Assembly: GCA_021801265.1 (NCBI GenBank)
Contig: JAJYYE010000010.1
Span: 481,377 to 545,376 of the forward strand
Direction: 5' to 3'
Length of the DNA: 64,000 nucleotides
Source of the DNA: Pseudomonadota bacterium
Lineage (GTDB): Bacteria; Pseudomonadota; Gammaproteobacteria; Halothiobacillales; Halothiobacillaceae
Each line of letters begins with the position of its first letter. The stretch's first letter is position 1. Made by a program: the position numbers and the translations under genes. The notes beneath the pieces were generated by a model. That model had not been told where the DNA came from. It did no database searches and worked only from the letters and a program-made list of their open reading frames with translations. Positions 21,281 through 31,686 of the stretch are shown in pieces.

Positions 21281-21727
21281 ATGATTCAATTGGATTATTG
21301 GGGTTGGTTTATCGTCGGCATCCTGTTGGCGGTGGTGGAGATTTTCGCCCCATCCAGTTTCTTTTTATGGATGGGGGCGGCCGCAATTCTGGTCGGCGGC
21401 ATTGTTTTTTTCGTACCCGATTTAGGCTGGCCAATTCAAGTGGGTTTGTTTGCCGTGTTCTCAATCATTGCCGTGCTGATTGGTCGCCGGGTGTTTCGCC
21501 CCCGCAATCAAGCCACCGATCACCCCACGCTCAACCGCCGAGGTGAGCAATATATTGGCCGCCATTTCACGCTCGAAGCCCCCATTGTGAACGGCATTGG
21601 CTGGGTGCGCGTGGGCGATTCGCGTTGGCGCGTTCTGGGCGATGATGCCCCCACCGGCACCGTGGTTGAAGTCACGGGCATTGATAGCTCGAACTTTCTC
21701 GTCGCCTCAGCGAAAAACCAAACGTAG
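21281..21727 (+). CDS. nfeD: NfeD-like membrane protein
   Basis: Short NfeD family member (148 residues). Two to three hydrophobic segments fill the first 70 residues (WGWFIVGILLAVVEIFAPSS, AAAILVGGIVFFVPDL, VGLFAVFSIIAVLIGRRVF). A C-terminal OB-fold-like part follows (GRHFTLEAPIVNGIGWVRVG, WRVLGDD, GTVVEVTGIDSSNFLV). NfeD proteins are coupled to SPFH proteins, and the SPFH gene lies 436 bases upstream on the same strand. The ribosome binding site before ATG 21281 is weak, suggesting coupling to the gene upstream. Confidence 0.9.
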   Translation: MIQLDYWGWFIVGILLAVVEIFAPSSFFLWMGAAAILVGGIVFFVPDLGWPIQVGLFAVFSIIAVLIGRRVFRPRNQATDHPTLNRRGEQYIGRHFTLEAPIVNGIGWVRVGDSRWRVLGDDAPTGTVVEVTGIDSSNFLVASAKNQT

Positions 21728-21739
21728 CCCCCATAGGAA

Positions 21740-23092
21740 ATGATGAGTTCAAATCAATCTTGGATCAACCGTGATTTAGCCGTACTGTGGCACCCCTGTT
21801 CGCAGATGAAAGATCACGAAACCCTGCCACCTATCCCTATCGCTCGAGGCGAGGGCGCATGGCTGACTGATTTTGACGGCAATCGCTATCTTGATGCGAT
21901 TGGTTCATGGTGGGTCAATTTATTTGGTCACGCCAACCCACACATCAACGCACGCATCAAAGCGCAGCTCGATCAGCTTGAACACGTTATTTTGGCGGGG
22001 TTCAGCCACGCGCCCGTGGTGGAGCTTGCCGAACGTTTGGTACAACTCACCCCACCGGAACTCACGCGGGTGTTTTTCACCGACAACGGCTCATCGGGTA
22101 TCGAAGCTGCGCTCAAGATGAGCTTTCATTATTGGCGCAACATGGGCCAACCCAATAAAACCCGCTTTATCGCACTCGAACACAGTTACCACGGCGAAAC
22201 CCTGGGCGCGCTGGGTGTCGGCAATATCTCGATATTCACCGAAACCTACGCGCCGCTCATCACCCCCGCGTTGGTCGCCCCCTCGCCCGATTGCCGCCAG
22301 GCCTTGCCGGATGAGCCCTGCGCGGCCGTTACTGAGCGCGCTTTACTCAGCCTGCGTGCCATGCTGGAACAACACGCCGCCGACGTCGCCGCTGTGATTA
22401 TCGAGCCGATCGTGCAGTGCGCGGCAGGGATGAGGATGCATGAACCAGCGTACCTTTCCGGCCTGCGCAATTTGTGTGATGAATTTAACGTGCATTTCAT
22501 TGCCGATGAAATTGCGGTCGGTTTTGGCCGCACCGGCACCCTGTTCGCCTGCGAGCAGGCCGCGATCACGCCCGATATTTTATGTTTATCGAAAGGCATA
22601 ACCGGCGGCTACTTGCCCCTGTGCGCCGTGCTGGCTACTGAAAAAATCTACCAGGCGTTTTATTGCGATGCACCCGCCAGCCGCGCATTTTTGCATTCAC
22701 ACAGCTACACCGGTAACCCGCTGGCTTGCGCGGCGGCAATCGCCACACTCGATTTGTTCGAGCAAGAAAACGTGATTGGACGCAACCGAGTACGCGGTGC
22801 GATGATCGATGAACTATTGGTTCCGTTCAATCACCATGCGCATCTTGCCCATGTGCGCCGCAGGGGCATGATCGTCGCGATGGATTTAGTCGGTACGAAT
22901 GGTCAGCCTTACGTCAGAAGCGATCGGCGCGGCCATCGCGCGTATCGCTACGCACTCGATCACGGCGTACTGCTCCGCCCGCTCGGCGATACGCTGTATT
23001 GGATGCCGCCCTACACCCTCACCGATGATGAGTGGCGGCATCTGGCTGATGTCACCTGGGGTGCGGTTCAGGCCGCCAGTGCGGAACATTAA
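21740..23092 (+). CDS. bioA: Adenosylmethionine-8-amino-7-oxononanoate aminotransferase
   Basis: PLP enzyme of biotin synthesis that uses S-adenosylmethionine as amino donor to make 7,8-diaminopelargonate. The order of motifs is that of BioA: LWHPCSQMKDHE at the N-terminus, GSWWVNLFGHA, FFTDNGSSGIEAALKM, HSYHGETLGALGVG, FIADEIAVGFGRTGT and the PLP lysine in LSKGITGGYLPL. 450 residues. AGGA lies just before a double ATG (21740 and 21743), and the second has the better spacing. No other bio gene is present. rsmE starts immediately after the stop codon. Confidence 0.95.
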   Translation: MMSSNQSWINRDLAVLWHPCSQMKDHETLPPIPIARGEGAWLTDFDGNRYLDAIGSWWVNLFGHANPHINARIKAQLDQLEHVILAGFSHAPVVELAERLVQLTPPELTRVFFTDNGSSGIEAALKMSFHYWRNMGQPNKTRFIALEHSYHGETLGALGVGNISIFTETYAPLITPALVAPSPDCRQALPDEPCAAVTERALLSLRAMLEQHAADVAAVIIEPIVQCAAGMRMHEPAYLSGLRNLCDEFNVHFIADEIAVGFGRTGTLFACEQAAITPDILCLSKGITGGYLPLCAVLATEKIYQAFYCDAPASRAFLHSHSYTGNPLACAAAIATLDLFEQENVIGRNRVRGAMIDELLVPFNHHAHLAHVRRRGMIVAMDLVGTNGQPYVRSDRRGHRAYRYALDHGVLLRPLGDTLYWMPPYTLTDDEWRHLADVTWGAVQAASAEH

Positions 23093-23821
23093 ATGCGGGA
23101 ATTACGGGTTTATTTGGCAGGCAATTGGCAGTGTGGCGAGCACGTTCCGCTCTCGCCGGAGCAATTTAATTACCTGAAAAACGCGCTGCGCCTGCGGGAT
23201 GGCGAACGCATCACCGTGTTCAACGGCCAGAACCAAATCGCGACCGCCGAAGTCACCTTTGAAAAGCGCCAAGGCGTTGTTATCATCGGGCAAACCCGCC
23301 AACACAGCATCGAATCCCCCTTACACTCCCATTTGCTGCAAGCGATGGGCAAGGGCGAAAAAATGGACTGGGTGGTGCAAAAAGCTGTTGAATTGGGTGT
23401 ATCGCGCATCACGCCGATTGCCACCGAACGCAGCGTGGTCGAACTGAAAGGCGAACGCGCCGACAAACGTCAGGCTCGTTTTATTGACATTGCGATCAGC
23501 GCCTGTGAACAGTCCGGCCGGAACTTCCTGCCCATCATCGACCCGATCACGCCGCTCACTATCGCCTTAAGTCAGACTGATGCCATGCTCAAATGGGTGC
23601 TGCATCCGTTTAAAGTGGCAAACCCAGCGCCAACCGAACCCCACCCCCCCCGTGGCGCCGCCATCCTCATCGGCCCCGAAGGCGGCCTCACCGATCAAGA
23701 GGTGCGCGAAGCAATGGCATCCGGCTTTGTGCCCATCACCCTCGGCCAACGAATTTTACGCACCGAAACCGCCCCCATCGTTGCACTCACCGCCTTGCAA
23801 ATGCGCTGGGGAGATTTTTGA
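23093..23821 (+). CDS. rsmE: 16S rRNA (uracil1498-N3)-methyltransferase
   Basis: SPOUT methyltransferase modifying U1498 of 16S rRNA with S-adenosylmethionine. The N-terminal PUA-like part begins MRELRVYLAG. The SPOUT core shows QAMGKGEKMDWVVQKAVELG, ISACEQSGRN, LIGPEGGLTDQEV and LGQRILRTETAP, the knotted cofactor-binding motifs. The length is 242 residues. It begins directly at the base after the bioA stop, so translation is probably coupled. Confidence 0.95.
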   Translation: MRELRVYLAGNWQCGEHVPLSPEQFNYLKNALRLRDGERITVFNGQNQIATAEVTFEKRQGVVIIGQTRQHSIESPLHSHLLQAMGKGEKMDWVVQKAVELGVSRITPIATERSVVELKGERADKRQARFIDIAISACEQSGRNFLPIIDPITPLTIALSQTDAMLKWVLHPFKVANPAPTEPHPPRGAAILIGPEGGLTDQEVREAMASGFVPITLGQRILRTETAPIVALTALQMRWGDF

Positions 23822-23847
23822 TCAATCCCGTCTTTTTAGGTCAGCAA

Positions 23848-23928
23848 GTAGCGCGGATACAGCACAAGTGGAATCCGGGAAATCGTTTACCCTCGTCCCG
23901 GATTACAACAGGCCTTCATCCGGGCTAC
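23848..23928. repeat. REP-like imperfect palindromic intergenic element
   Basis: The 240-base gap between rsmE and sucC holds an 81-base imperfect palindrome. Outer arms GTAGCGCGGAT and ATCCGGGCTAC and inner arms AATCCGGGA and TCCCGGATT surround a short loop. The GTAGCCCGGAT...AATCCGGG pattern is characteristic of dispersed intergenic repeats in proteobacteria. Only one copy is visible here. Confidence 0.7.
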
Positions 23929-24060
23929 GCGTCTGCCAAAATGGCAAATGGACCTCGCACAGAACCACTCGGCGCCAGCCAACTCAACGACAAAACCTAT
24001 ACTTAACCGCCGCAGTACGCCAAAATAGCGGCCTATTTTCGCTCTAACTTTTGTGGCGCC

Positions 24061-25236
24061 ATGAACTTACACGAATATCAAGCAAAAGCCCTGTTGGCAG
24101 GTTTTAAGGTACCGGTCGCGGCGGGACTGGTGATTAATCATCCCGCTCAGGCGGCGGATGACCAACTGCCCGACAGCCTCGACAATCACTGGGTGCTTAA
24201 AGCCCAGATTCACAGCGGTGCGCGCGGCAAGGCTGGTGGCGTGCTGGTGGCTGATTCACCCGATGATGTGCGTGCCAAGGCGGCGCAGTTATTGGGGCGC
24301 ACACTGGTTACCGTTCAAACCGGACCTGCCGGCTTGCCGGTGCACCAAATTTTGGTGGAGCCGGCGAGTCACATTGCCCGCGAGCTTTATCTGGCGATGA
24401 CCATTGATCGCCAAGCGCAGCGTGTGGTGGTGATTGCCTCCCAACAGGGCGGTATGGATATTGAACAGGTATCCGCCGAATATCCCGATGCTATTTTGCG
24501 GCTGTACATTAACCCCACCGTGGGTTTGATGGGCTATCAGGCGCGGCGCTTGGGCTTTGCTTTGGGTTTAACCGATGTGGCCTTAAAGCAATTTCCGGCA
24601 CTGCTCCGGGGGGTGTACGATGCGTTTATCGCCCACGATATGGATTTGATTGAAATCAATCCCTTGGCCATCACGAACGAAGGTAACCTGCTTGCCGTGG
24701 ATGCCAAAATTGCCATTGATGGCAACGCCGCGTATCGGCAAAAAGCCTTATTCGCCGCGCGCGACGTCACCCAAGAGGACCCAACCGAAGTCGCCGCGCA
24801 GGCCAGCGGCTTGAACTACATTTCACTCACCGGCGAAATCGCCTGTATGGTGAACGGCGCAGGACTCGCCATGGCGACGATGGATTTGATTCAATCTGCC
24901 GGTGGCAGCCCGGCGAATTTCCTGGATGTGGGTGGCGGCACATCAACCGAGAAAGTCGCAGCGGCCTTTAAACTGATTTTGGCGAATCCGCGCGTGACGG
25001 CAATTTTAGTGAATATTTTTGGCGGCATCGTGCGTTGCGACCTGATCGCCAACGGCATTATCGCTGCCGCGCATGAGGTGGGTTTAACCCTGCCGACGGT
25101 GGTGCGCTTGGAAGGCACCAACGCCGCCGAAGGTCGCCGCTTATTGGCCGAATCCGGCCTCAACCTGATTGCAGAAAATGATCTGGCCGCCGCTGCCGCG
25201 CGCGTTGTGGCCTTATCCAATGGAGTTGCCGCATGA
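24061..25236 (+). CDS. sucC: Succinyl-CoA synthetase beta subunit (ADP-forming)
   Basis: Beta subunit with ATP-grasp and CoA-ligase domains. The N-terminus is [30 protein letters not shown] is the nucleotide-binding loop, DLIEINPL holds metal ligands, and [18 protein letters not shown] and [17 protein letters not shown] form the C-terminal domain. 391 residues, about usual. ATG 24061 has no strong ribosome binding site. The stop overlaps the sucD start by four bases (ATGA), so subunits are made in equal amounts. In an autotroph with a split TCA cycle it would supply succinyl-CoA (inference). Confidence 0.96.
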   Translation: MNLHEYQAKALLAGFKVPVAAGLVINHPAQAADDQLPDSLDNHWVLKAQIHSGARGKAGGVLVADSPDDVRAKAAQLLGRTLVTVQTGPAGLPVHQILVEPASHIARELYLAMTIDRQAQRVVVIASQQGGMDIEQVSAEYPDAILRLYINPTVGLMGYQARRLGFALGLTDVALKQFPALLRGVYDAFIAHDMDLIEINPLAITNEGNLLAVDAKIAIDGNAAYRQKALFAARDVTQEDPTEVAAQASGLNYISLTGEIACMVNGAGLAMATMDLIQSAGGSPANFLDVGGGTSTEKVAAAFKLILANPRVTAILVNIFGGIVRCDLIANGIIAAAHEVGLTLPTVVRLEGTNAAEGRRLLAESGLNLIAENDLAAAAARVVALSNGVAA

Positions 25237-26120
25237 GCATCCTCATCAACCAACAAACCCGCGTGATTTGCCAGGGGTTTACCGGCAAACAAGGCACGTT
25301 CCATTCGGAACAAGCCATCGCCTATGGCACAAATTTTGTGGGCGGGGTGACGCCCGGCAAGGGTGGCCAACGTCATCTGGATCGCCCCGTGTTCGACACC
25401 GTGCATGATGCAGTGCGCGAAACCGCCGCCACCGCCAGCATGATCTACGTCCCTGCCGCCTTCGCCGCCGATGCGATTCTCGAAGCGGCCGATGCAGGTA
25501 TCGAAGTAATCGCCTGCATTACCGAAGGCATTCCGGTACTCGACATGTTGAACGTCAAGGCTGTGCTGGCATCGGATTACCCAGAGGTACGGCTGATCGG
25601 CCCCAACTGCCCCGGTTTGATTACGCCGGGCGAATGCAAAATTGGCATTATGCCGGGGGCGATTCATCTGCCCGGCAAAATCGGAATTGTATCGCGCTCC
25701 GGCACGCTCACCTATGAGGCCGTAGCGCAAACCACGGCGGCAGGCTTGGGGCAGAGCACCTGCGTCGGTATCGGCGGCGACCCGATTCACGGCATGGATT
25801 TTATCGATTGCCTGAGTTTGTTTGCCGACGATCCGCACACCGAGGCGGTGATTATGGTGGGCGAAATCGGCGGCAATGCCGAAGAGGAAGCCGCCCATTT
25901 CATCAAAGAACAATTCAATAAGCCCGTTGTTGCCTATATTGCGGGGGCCACTGCCCCCACCGGCAAACGCATGGGGCATGCTGGCGCGGTCATTTCAGGC
26001 GGTCGAGGCAGCGCGGAAGATAAATTCCGCACCTTGCAGGCGGCGGGCGTACACATCGTGCGTGACCCCACCACGATGGGTCGCAAAATGGCTGAGCTTC
26101 TAGGTACAATTCGCGCATGA
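25233..26120 (+). CDS. sucD: Succinyl-CoA synthetase alpha subunit
   Basis: Alpha subunit carrying CoA-binding and phospho-histidine domains. Motifs: [19 protein letters not shown] (CoA site), [40 protein letters not shown], and the phosphorylated histidine in [12 protein letters not shown]. 295 residues. GGAG lies upstream inside sucC. The start overlaps sucC by four bases and the stop overlaps nadE by four bases, making a tightly coupled three-gene unit. Confidence 0.97.
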   Translation: MSILINQQTRVICQGFTGKQGTFHSEQAIAYGTNFVGGVTPGKGGQRHLDRPVFDTVHDAVRETAATASMIYVPAAFAADAILEAADAGIEVIACITEGIPVLDMLNVKAVLASDYPEVRLIGPNCPGLITPGECKIGIMPGAIHLPGKIGIVSRSGTLTYEAVAQTTAAGLGQSTCVGIGGDPIHGMDFIDCLSLFADDPHTEAVIMVGEIGGNAEEEAAHFIKEQFNKPVVAYIAGATAPTGKRMGHAGAVISGGRGSAEDKFRTLQAAGVHIVRDPTTMGRKMAELLGTIRA

Positions 26121-27775
26121 GTATCCCGGCCGTAGAACCAGGCTCGATTCGCATTGCACTGGCACAAATCGGCACTCAAGTCGGCGACTGCATTGCCAAT
26201 GCCGATCGGGTAATTGAGACCATCAAGCGCGCGAAACACGAGCTCAACGCCCGGGTGGTCGTATTCCCTGAACTCACGCTGACGGGTTATCCGCCCGAAG
26301 ATTTATTGCTTCGCGATGATTTTTTAACACAATGCAGCGCCCAAATTGAGCGAATTGCCGCTGCGGCCAGTGATATTGCAGTCGTGATTGGCGCACCGCT
26401 GCGTTTGACGCTCGACTCATCACGTTTAATTAATGCAGCCATTGTCATTGATCAAGGCCAAATCATTGCGCAATACGCTAAGCGGGCGCTGCCCAACTAC
26501 GGTGTTTTCGACGAAAAACGCTATTTTGTGGCGGGCGATGCGGCCTGTGTGGTTGATATTGATGGTGTCGCGCTGGGCATTACAGTGTGTGAGGATCTTT
26601 GGGAACACGAGCCGATTGCCTCGGCCGTTGAAGCGGGTGCGAAGGTCATTCTCAGTTTGAACGCCTCCCCCTATCATCGTCACAAAACCCATGATCGCAC
26701 CCAAGTGGTGGCCAAGCGCATCGAAACGACCGGTTGCCCGATTGTTTATGTGAATTTGGTTGGCGGCCAGGATGAGCTCGTATTTGATGGCCGCTCGTTT
26801 GTCGCCTCCGGCAATCACGTGGTCAGCGCCCTCTCCGCGTTCAAAGAAGACTTGGGTTGGGTGGATCTGGCCGCTGACGGACACATCACGGCGCACGGCG
26901 AGTCGCACCCATGGCCACAGGGCGAAGAGGAAGTGTACCGTGCGTTAACCACCGGTATTCGGGACTATGTCCGAAAAAACGGCTTTCATGGCGTGGTGCT
27001 TGGCTTATCCGGCGGTATTGATTCGGCACTCGTGCTCACCCTGGCTGTCGATGCACTGGGCGCTGACAATGTATTAGCCGTCCGCATGCCCTCACGCTAC
27101 ACCTCACAAATGAGTCTGGATGACGCGGCAGAACAGTGCGCCATATTGGGCGTGCGTTGCGAAACCCTCTCGATTGAGCCGGTCTTTAATAGCTTGCGCG
27201 ATACATTAAGCGATTTGTTCGCGGGCCTTGCCGAAGATGCCACCGAAGAAAATCTGCAAGCCCGAGCTCGAGGGGTGTTATTGATGGCACTTTCCAATAA
27301 ATTTGCGCGAATGCTGCTCACAACAGGCAATAAATCCGAAATGGCTGTAGGTTACGCCACACTTTATGGCGACATGGCTGGCGGCTTTGCGCCCATTAAA
27401 GATGTGCCGAAAACCTTGGTGTACGCGCTTGCCCGATGGCGAAATGCCCATCGCACCACCGAATTTTTGCCCATTCCCTTGCGGGTCATTGAACGTGAAC
27501 CTTCTGCAGAGCTACGGGCCGATCAACGGGATTCTGACTCCCTTCCCTCCTACGACATTCTGGATGCCATCATTACCGCGTTTGTCGAAGAAGATCAGTC
27601 AGTGGCGGATATGGTCGCCACAGGGCTGGATGAAACCGTCGTTCGCCGCATCGTGCGGCTGATTTTGATCAACGAATACAAACGCCGCCAAGCCCCTCCG
27701 GGGATTCGCATCAGTCGCCGCGCCTTTGGCCGAGATCGGCGCTATCCGATTAGCTCGGGGTTTAATCCGGCTTAA
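26117..27775 (+). CDS. nadE: Glutamine-dependent NAD synthetase
   Basis: Last step of NAD synthesis: amidation of deamido-NAD using ammonia from glutamine. The N-terminal nitrilase-type amidase domain (about 1-275) has the Glu of [17 protein letters not shown], the Lys of [17 protein letters not shown] and the nucleophile Cys of VCEDLWE. The C-terminal PP-loop synthetase domain has [11 protein letters not shown], then [20 protein letters not shown]. 552 residues matches the two-domain form. It overlaps sucD by four bases. Coupling to sucCD is a genomic arrangement rather than an obvious pathway link. Confidence 0.96.
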   Translation: MSIPAVEPGSIRIALAQIGTQVGDCIANADRVIETIKRAKHELNARVVVFPELTLTGYPPEDLLLRDDFLTQCSAQIERIAAAASDIAVVIGAPLRLTLDSSRLINAAIVIDQGQIIAQYAKRALPNYGVFDEKRYFVAGDAACVVDIDGVALGITVCEDLWEHEPIASAVEAGAKVILSLNASPYHRHKTHDRTQVVAKRIETTGCPIVYVNLVGGQDELVFDGRSFVASGNHVVSALSAFKEDLGWVDLAADGHITAHGESHPWPQGEEEVYRALTTGIRDYVRKNGFHGVVLGLSGGIDSALVLTLAVDALGADNVLAVRMPSRYTSQMSLDDAAEQCAILGVRCETLSIEPVFNSLRDTLSDLFAGLAEDATEENLQARARGVLLMALSNKFARMLLTTGNKSEMAVGYATLYGDMAGGFAPIKDVPKTLVYALARWRNAHRTTEFLPIPLRVIEREPSAELRADQRDSDSLPSYDILDAIITAFVEEDQSVADMVATGLDETVVRRIVRLILINEYKRRQAPPGIRISRRAFGRDRRYPISSGFNPA

Positions 27776-27961
27776 TTGATTTTGTCGGTCCTGCCAGAAA
27801 AAATCTTTTGGAAATAAGGGAAAGCGCCTGCTGCACGGGAACAGAACGGGGTACCCCCAAGAACCTGTTTACGTGTTAAACACAACCATCAAAGAAAGCG
27901 CTTATGCGCTGATTAATTGCACCCGCCCCCTACCCTAACGGGCGGCCAAAGGCGGACGCGG

Positions 27962-28990
27962 CTAAATTCTGGACAGCCAATATCCCCGAATGGCGGCTAT
28001 GCCTTGCGCGCCCATCGATTGCGCATGAGGGAGAAAATCCTCATTCATGCCACCCAAGGCGTAACAGGGCATCGTGGCATGCCGAGTTAATTCGGTAAAT
28101 TCGCCCCACCCCATACCCAACTCACCCGGATGGCTTGGCGTAGGCAATACCGGCGAAATTAATAACGCATTCACGCCCAACGCGTTAGCCAAAGCCACCT
28201 CAGCCACAGAATGTCCTGTGGCACTGACCCAGTGGTTATCGGCTTGCCATCGGGCTAACTCATCGGCAGGTATCACTGCCATGCGCGCACGGTTCAGATG
28301 CACACCCTCCGCACCCGCCGCCTTGGCCACAGCCAGATCCGCATTCACAAAGGCAATCAAGCGTTCATTTCGAACCAAGCGCACCGCAGTTTCCCACTGA
28401 CTCCGTTCAAGGTTTTGATTCGGGCGCAATAGCATCATCGCTGAACGCGGGCCAAAACGCGTACGCAAGCCACGCGCGGTTTTGCTCACCGCATGCAGCC
28501 AGCGATCAAACCCTTCCGGCCCCGCATCACACGCAGCGGTAATCACAAAGCGCGGCGGCAAGCACAAAGCCGCAACCACACCCCGATTTGCAGGTGGCAA
28601 CGCATTGAACCATTCCGTCGGGCGACTGCAATCAAGCGTAACGGGCATAACACGCTGACCTTCACGACCGTGGAGTTTTCCGAGCCATTGCTCGATGCGA
28701 TACACCCAAAGTCGCAGGGGTTTCAGCGGAGGTTCAGCGGGATAAACCCAGGGAATGCTCATCATGAATTGGGGGTTGATCGGCTCAATGCCCAACTCTT
28801 CATGAAGTTCGCGGTGTAACGCATCAACCGGCACTTCATGAGTCGCACATTTTCCGCCCGGGAACGCCAGCATGCCACCCAAATGAGCCGTCTCAGGGCG
28901 ACGTTCCAACCAAAACCGGGGATGGCCTTGAACATCAAAACCGGCGGGCAAAACCGCCAACGCAATTGCCGTTTCAGCGGTATCGCTCAT
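27962..28990 (-). CDS. MutT (Nudix) hydrolase fused to thiamine phosphate synthase-like domain
   Basis: The N-terminal Nudix domain (about 1-135) has the full Nudix box: GGKCATHE, then HRELHEELGI. It probably removes oxidised purine triphosphates like MutT. The C-terminal part (about 155-342) is a ThiE/TenI-type TIM barrel: LIAFVNADLAVAKAAGAEGV, HLNRARM, VSATGHSVAEV, LLISPVLPTPSHPG, YALGGMNE. This fusion is common in gammaproteobacteria near secA and argJ. Whether the barrel makes thiamine phosphate is unproven. The ATG at 28990 lies three bases beyond the argJ stop, indicating coupling. Confidence 0.92.
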   Translation of the reverse strand: MSDTAETAIALAVLPAGFDVQGHPRFWLERRPETAHLGGMLAFPGGKCATHEVPVDALHRELHEELGIEPINPQFMMSIPWVYPAEPPLKPLRLWVYRIEQWLGKLHGREGQRVMPVTLDCSRPTEWFNALPPANRGVVAALCLPPRFVITAACDAGPEGFDRWLHAVSKTARGLRTRFGPRSAMMLLRPNQNLERSQWETAVRLVRNERLIAFVNADLAVAKAAGAEGVHLNRARMAVIPADELARWQADNHWVSATGHSVAEVALANALGVNALLISPVLPTPSHPGELGMGWGEFTELTRHATMPCYALGGMNEDFLPHAQSMGAQGIAAIRGYWLSRI

Positions 28991-28993
28991 GAA

Positions 28994-30220
28994 TTACGAG
29001 CGATATTCGGCGTTGATTTTGACGTAATCGTAGGAGAAATCGCAGGTCCAAACGTGGTCGCGAGCCGTGCCACGGCCCAGCGTGATACGCAGGGTGATCT
29101 CTTCCCGTTTCATGACTTCAGCCGCACGCGCTTCAAGGTAAGCCGGATCACGCCCCCCGTGGCGCACCACCTCGACATCACCCAACCACAAGCCGACTTG
29201 ACTGACATCCAAGTCACTAATGCCTGCATAACCAATCGCCGCGAGGATGCGTCCTAAATTCGGATCAGACGCAAACAGCGCAGTCTTGACCAGCGGACTG
29301 TGCGCAATGGCTTTACCGATTTGCACACATTCGGCACGATCCCGGCCCTCTTCCACCAAAATGGTGACGAACTTCGTTGCACCTTCACCATCGCGCGCCA
29401 AGGCTTGCGCCAAGAACACCGCGACTTCGCTCACCGCAGTGTATAAAACGGCGTACGCGGCACTATCCACCGAATCGACTGTGGGTGCATCGACCCGGCC
29501 ATTCGCCATCAGCATGAACGAATCGTTGGTTGAGGTATCGCCATCGACGGTCACGCGATTAAAACTTTCGTTCGTGACCGCATTCAGCAGCGTTTGCAAT
29601 ACGCCAGCAGGCACGCGGGCATCAATGCCCACGTAACCGAGCATGGTGGCCATGTTCGGATGAATCATCCCCGAACCTTTGGCAATACCGGTGACGGTCA
29701 CAGTTTGGCCCTCAATCGCGCAGGTAACGCTTTTGCCTTTGGCGACGATGTCGGTCGTCATGATGGCACCGGCCGCACGCAGCCAGTTGTTTTCGTCCAG
29801 ATTCTCCAATGCAGCCGGAATACCGGCCACAATCCGTTCCACGGGCAGGGATTCCATAATCACGCCGGTTGAAAACGGCAGAATCTGCGATACAGCACAG
29901 CCCAACTTGCTCGCTAATGCAGCACAAACAGCCGTTGCGCGTGTCAGCCCCTCATCACCCGTCACTGCGTTGGCATTGCCGGTGTTGATGATGAGGGCAC
30001 GGGGTCCCTCGCCCTGCATATGCTGTCTGCATAACTGCACTGGCGCGGCACAGAACCGATTTTGCGTAAACACCCCCGCCACCGTCGCCGTATCGGGCAG
30101 GGTAATTACCAATAAATCATCCCGGTTCGCCTTGCGCACGCCAGCCTGCGCCACGCCCAAGGCAATACCCGCGATGGGTTTTAATGAACCGGCAAGGGGC
30201 GCGTGTAATCCGACAGGCAT
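28994..30220 (-). CDS. argJ: Bifunctional ornithine acetyltransferase / N-acetylglutamate synthase
   Basis: Recycles the acetyl group from N-acetylornithine to glutamate in the cyclic arginine pathway. The protein self-cleaves before a threonine; the site AGAIMTTDIVAKG is clear near residue 180. Other motifs: GVFTQNRFCAAPV, INTGNANAVTGDEGL, GDTSTNDSFMLMANG and the C-terminal SYDYVKINAEYRS. The ATG at 30220 has GAGAGGT upstream and gives 408 residues; the longer frame to 30247 is unlikely. The mutT-thiE fusion follows almost without gap. Confidence 0.96.
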   Translation of the reverse strand: MPVGLHAPLAGSLKPIAGIALGVAQAGVRKANRDDLLVITLPDTATVAGVFTQNRFCAAPVQLCRQHMQGEGPRALIINTGNANAVTGDEGLTRATAVCAALASKLGCAVSQILPFSTGVIMESLPVERIVAGIPAALENLDENNWLRAAGAIMTTDIVAKGKSVTCAIEGQTVTVTGIAKGSGMIHPNMATMLGYVGIDARVPAGVLQTLLNAVTNESFNRVTVDGDTSTNDSFMLMANGRVDAPTVDSVDSAAYAVLYTAVSEVAVFLAQALARDGEGATKFVTILVEEGRDRAECVQIGKAIAHSPLVKTALFASDPNLGRILAAIGYAGISDLDVSQVGLWLGDVEVVRHGGRDPAYLEARAAEVMKREEITLRITLGRGTARDHVWTCDFSYDYVKINAEYRS

Positions 30221-30240
30221 GGATTTGACCTCTCTTAAAT

Positions 30241-30269
30241 CAAACAAAACGACCTACAAGGAGGTCGTT
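30241..30269 (-). terminator. Rho-independent terminator after the DUF945 gene
   Basis: On the minus strand AACGACCT pairs with AGGTCGTT (8 bp, six-base loop) and is followed by TTGTTTG. It lies 26 bases after the DUF945 stop and just upstream of argJ, so argJ likely has its own promoter or is reached by read-through. Confidence 0.7.
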
Positions 30270-30294
30270 AATATTATTTCCAAACGGGGGGAAC

Positions 30295-31617
30295 TTACCG
30301 AGGTGCCAATGCACCCAATGTGCCGAGCAAATCATCGGCGGGTTTATCATTGATGGTTAAATGACCGGTGTTAAACGCAAACTTCGTTTTCAGCATCCCA
30401 TTGCTGCGGAGCACATACCCTTTTTGAATCATTTGGTTCAACTGGGTCTCGTCTGCCGCTTGTCCCGCTTGGTTGAGCGCAATAGTTAAGGCCGCTTCGG
30501 GCACGCTAAAATCCCCTTTCATATCCAGCAGCGTTAATAAACTCATGGGGTTGCTCATGCCTTCGCTGCCATGACCGGGTGGCAATTCGGCCGAAAAATC
30601 CAGGGTCACCTCCCCGGCAGGCAGGTTGAAACTGATTGGGTTGATTGCAAACTTTGGTCCCCGGTTCAGCAAAGCCGGCAATTGACTCATCATCGTCATC
30701 GTCATGGCTTGTGTCAGTTGATCAGGATCTGTCATGCCCTGCTTTTGAGCCTGCTGGGCCTGTTGATAAATTTGCTCAACGGCAGGCGCATCCAGCCGAG
30801 ACAGGCTGAAATTGAACTTCATATCTTTAATGTCGCGCGTCGATTCTGGGGCATCAGGGAACTCGGCGTGGGCAACATCAAAGCCCATATTCACCGCGTA
30901 ATCATCTCCAGTTCGCTGGGACTTCATCGTCAAGCCCAGCCCGCTGAGACTGCCTTCCTGGCCTTTCGACACAGATGCCACCTTAAGCACGGCTTGGCTA
31001 TCCCAAACAACATCATGAGCGCTCATCTGTCCATCGGCGGCCAAATTAACCCCTTTAAAGATTACCGGCACCGGCGACTGAACCGCCTCTTCCGGGTCAA
31101 TCGCACTCAACCCGTCGATTGCCATGCCATAAGCAAAATGCCCGCTACTCGCCGTGTCGATCGTGACTGTCCCACCACTAAAATTCAGGCCTTCGGCTAC
31201 GACGGGCGCAATCACACCCTGCGTGTGCGAACCGCCAAAAATCGTGAGCGCCGTGTTCAAAACAAGGGGCTGCTTACCGGCAAACAGTTTATCTATATCA
31301 GGCTTCATGGCAGCATCAGGCACCCAGGTGCTACGAATGCTGGCGTAACGACCATCAAGCCCCGGGACTTGACTAATTTCCTGCTTAAAATGCAACACCA
31401 CACGTTCTGCCGGGGTGACAATGGTCAAATGGGAGGTGGCCGTCGAGCTCAAATAGCCGCGCTGAAAGGAATCCACCGACCAGATAACACTCTGCCCCAT
31501 GCCTGGCAGCGCTTTCGTCCCGGAAATACTTTGTTCGATCATCATCCCTGAAACATAAGGCACTGCGGCCAACCCAGCAATCACCACGACACCAATCGCC
31601 ATGCCCAGTTTATTCAT
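30295..31617 (-). CDS. DUF945 (YdgA-like) membrane-anchored periplasmic protein
   Basis: Matches the overall pattern of the DUF945/YdgA family, whose biochemical role is not established. One N-terminal hydrophobic segment (MAIGVVVIAGLAAVPYVSG) acts as a signal anchor. The rest is a large soluble domain beginning with the family-like WSVDSFQRGYLSSTATSHL and ending with a beta-rich part (LNQMIQKGYVLRSNGM, KTKFAFNTGHLTINDKP). A Gln/Met-rich stretch around residue 290 may be helical. 440 residues. It sits between secA and argJ on the same strand and ends in its own terminator. Confidence 0.75.
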   Translation of the reverse strand: MNKLGMAIGVVVIAGLAAVPYVSGMMIEQSISGTKALPGMGQSVIWSVDSFQRGYLSSTATSHLTIVTPAERVVLHFKQEISQVPGLDGRYASIRSTWVPDAAMKPDIDKLFAGKQPLVLNTALTIFGGSHTQGVIAPVVAEGLNFSGGTVTIDTASSGHFAYGMAIDGLSAIDPEEAVQSPVPVIFKGVNLAADGQMSAHDVVWDSQAVLKVASVSKGQEGSLSGLGLTMKSQRTGDDYAVNMGFDVAHAEFPDAPESTRDIKDMKFNFSLSRLDAPAVEQIYQQAQQAQKQGMTDPDQLTQAMTMTMMSQLPALLNRGPKFAINPISFNLPAGEVTLDFSAELPPGHGSEGMSNPMSLLTLLDMKGDFSVPEAALTIALNQAGQAADETQLNQMIQKGYVLRSNGMLKTKFAFNTGHLTINDKPADDLLGTLGALAPR

Positions 31618-31686
31618 CAGATAATCCCTTATTCCACGGCTAATAATGAGTTATTCAAACAGACAGTCCTAAGAATTTGGCAAAAT

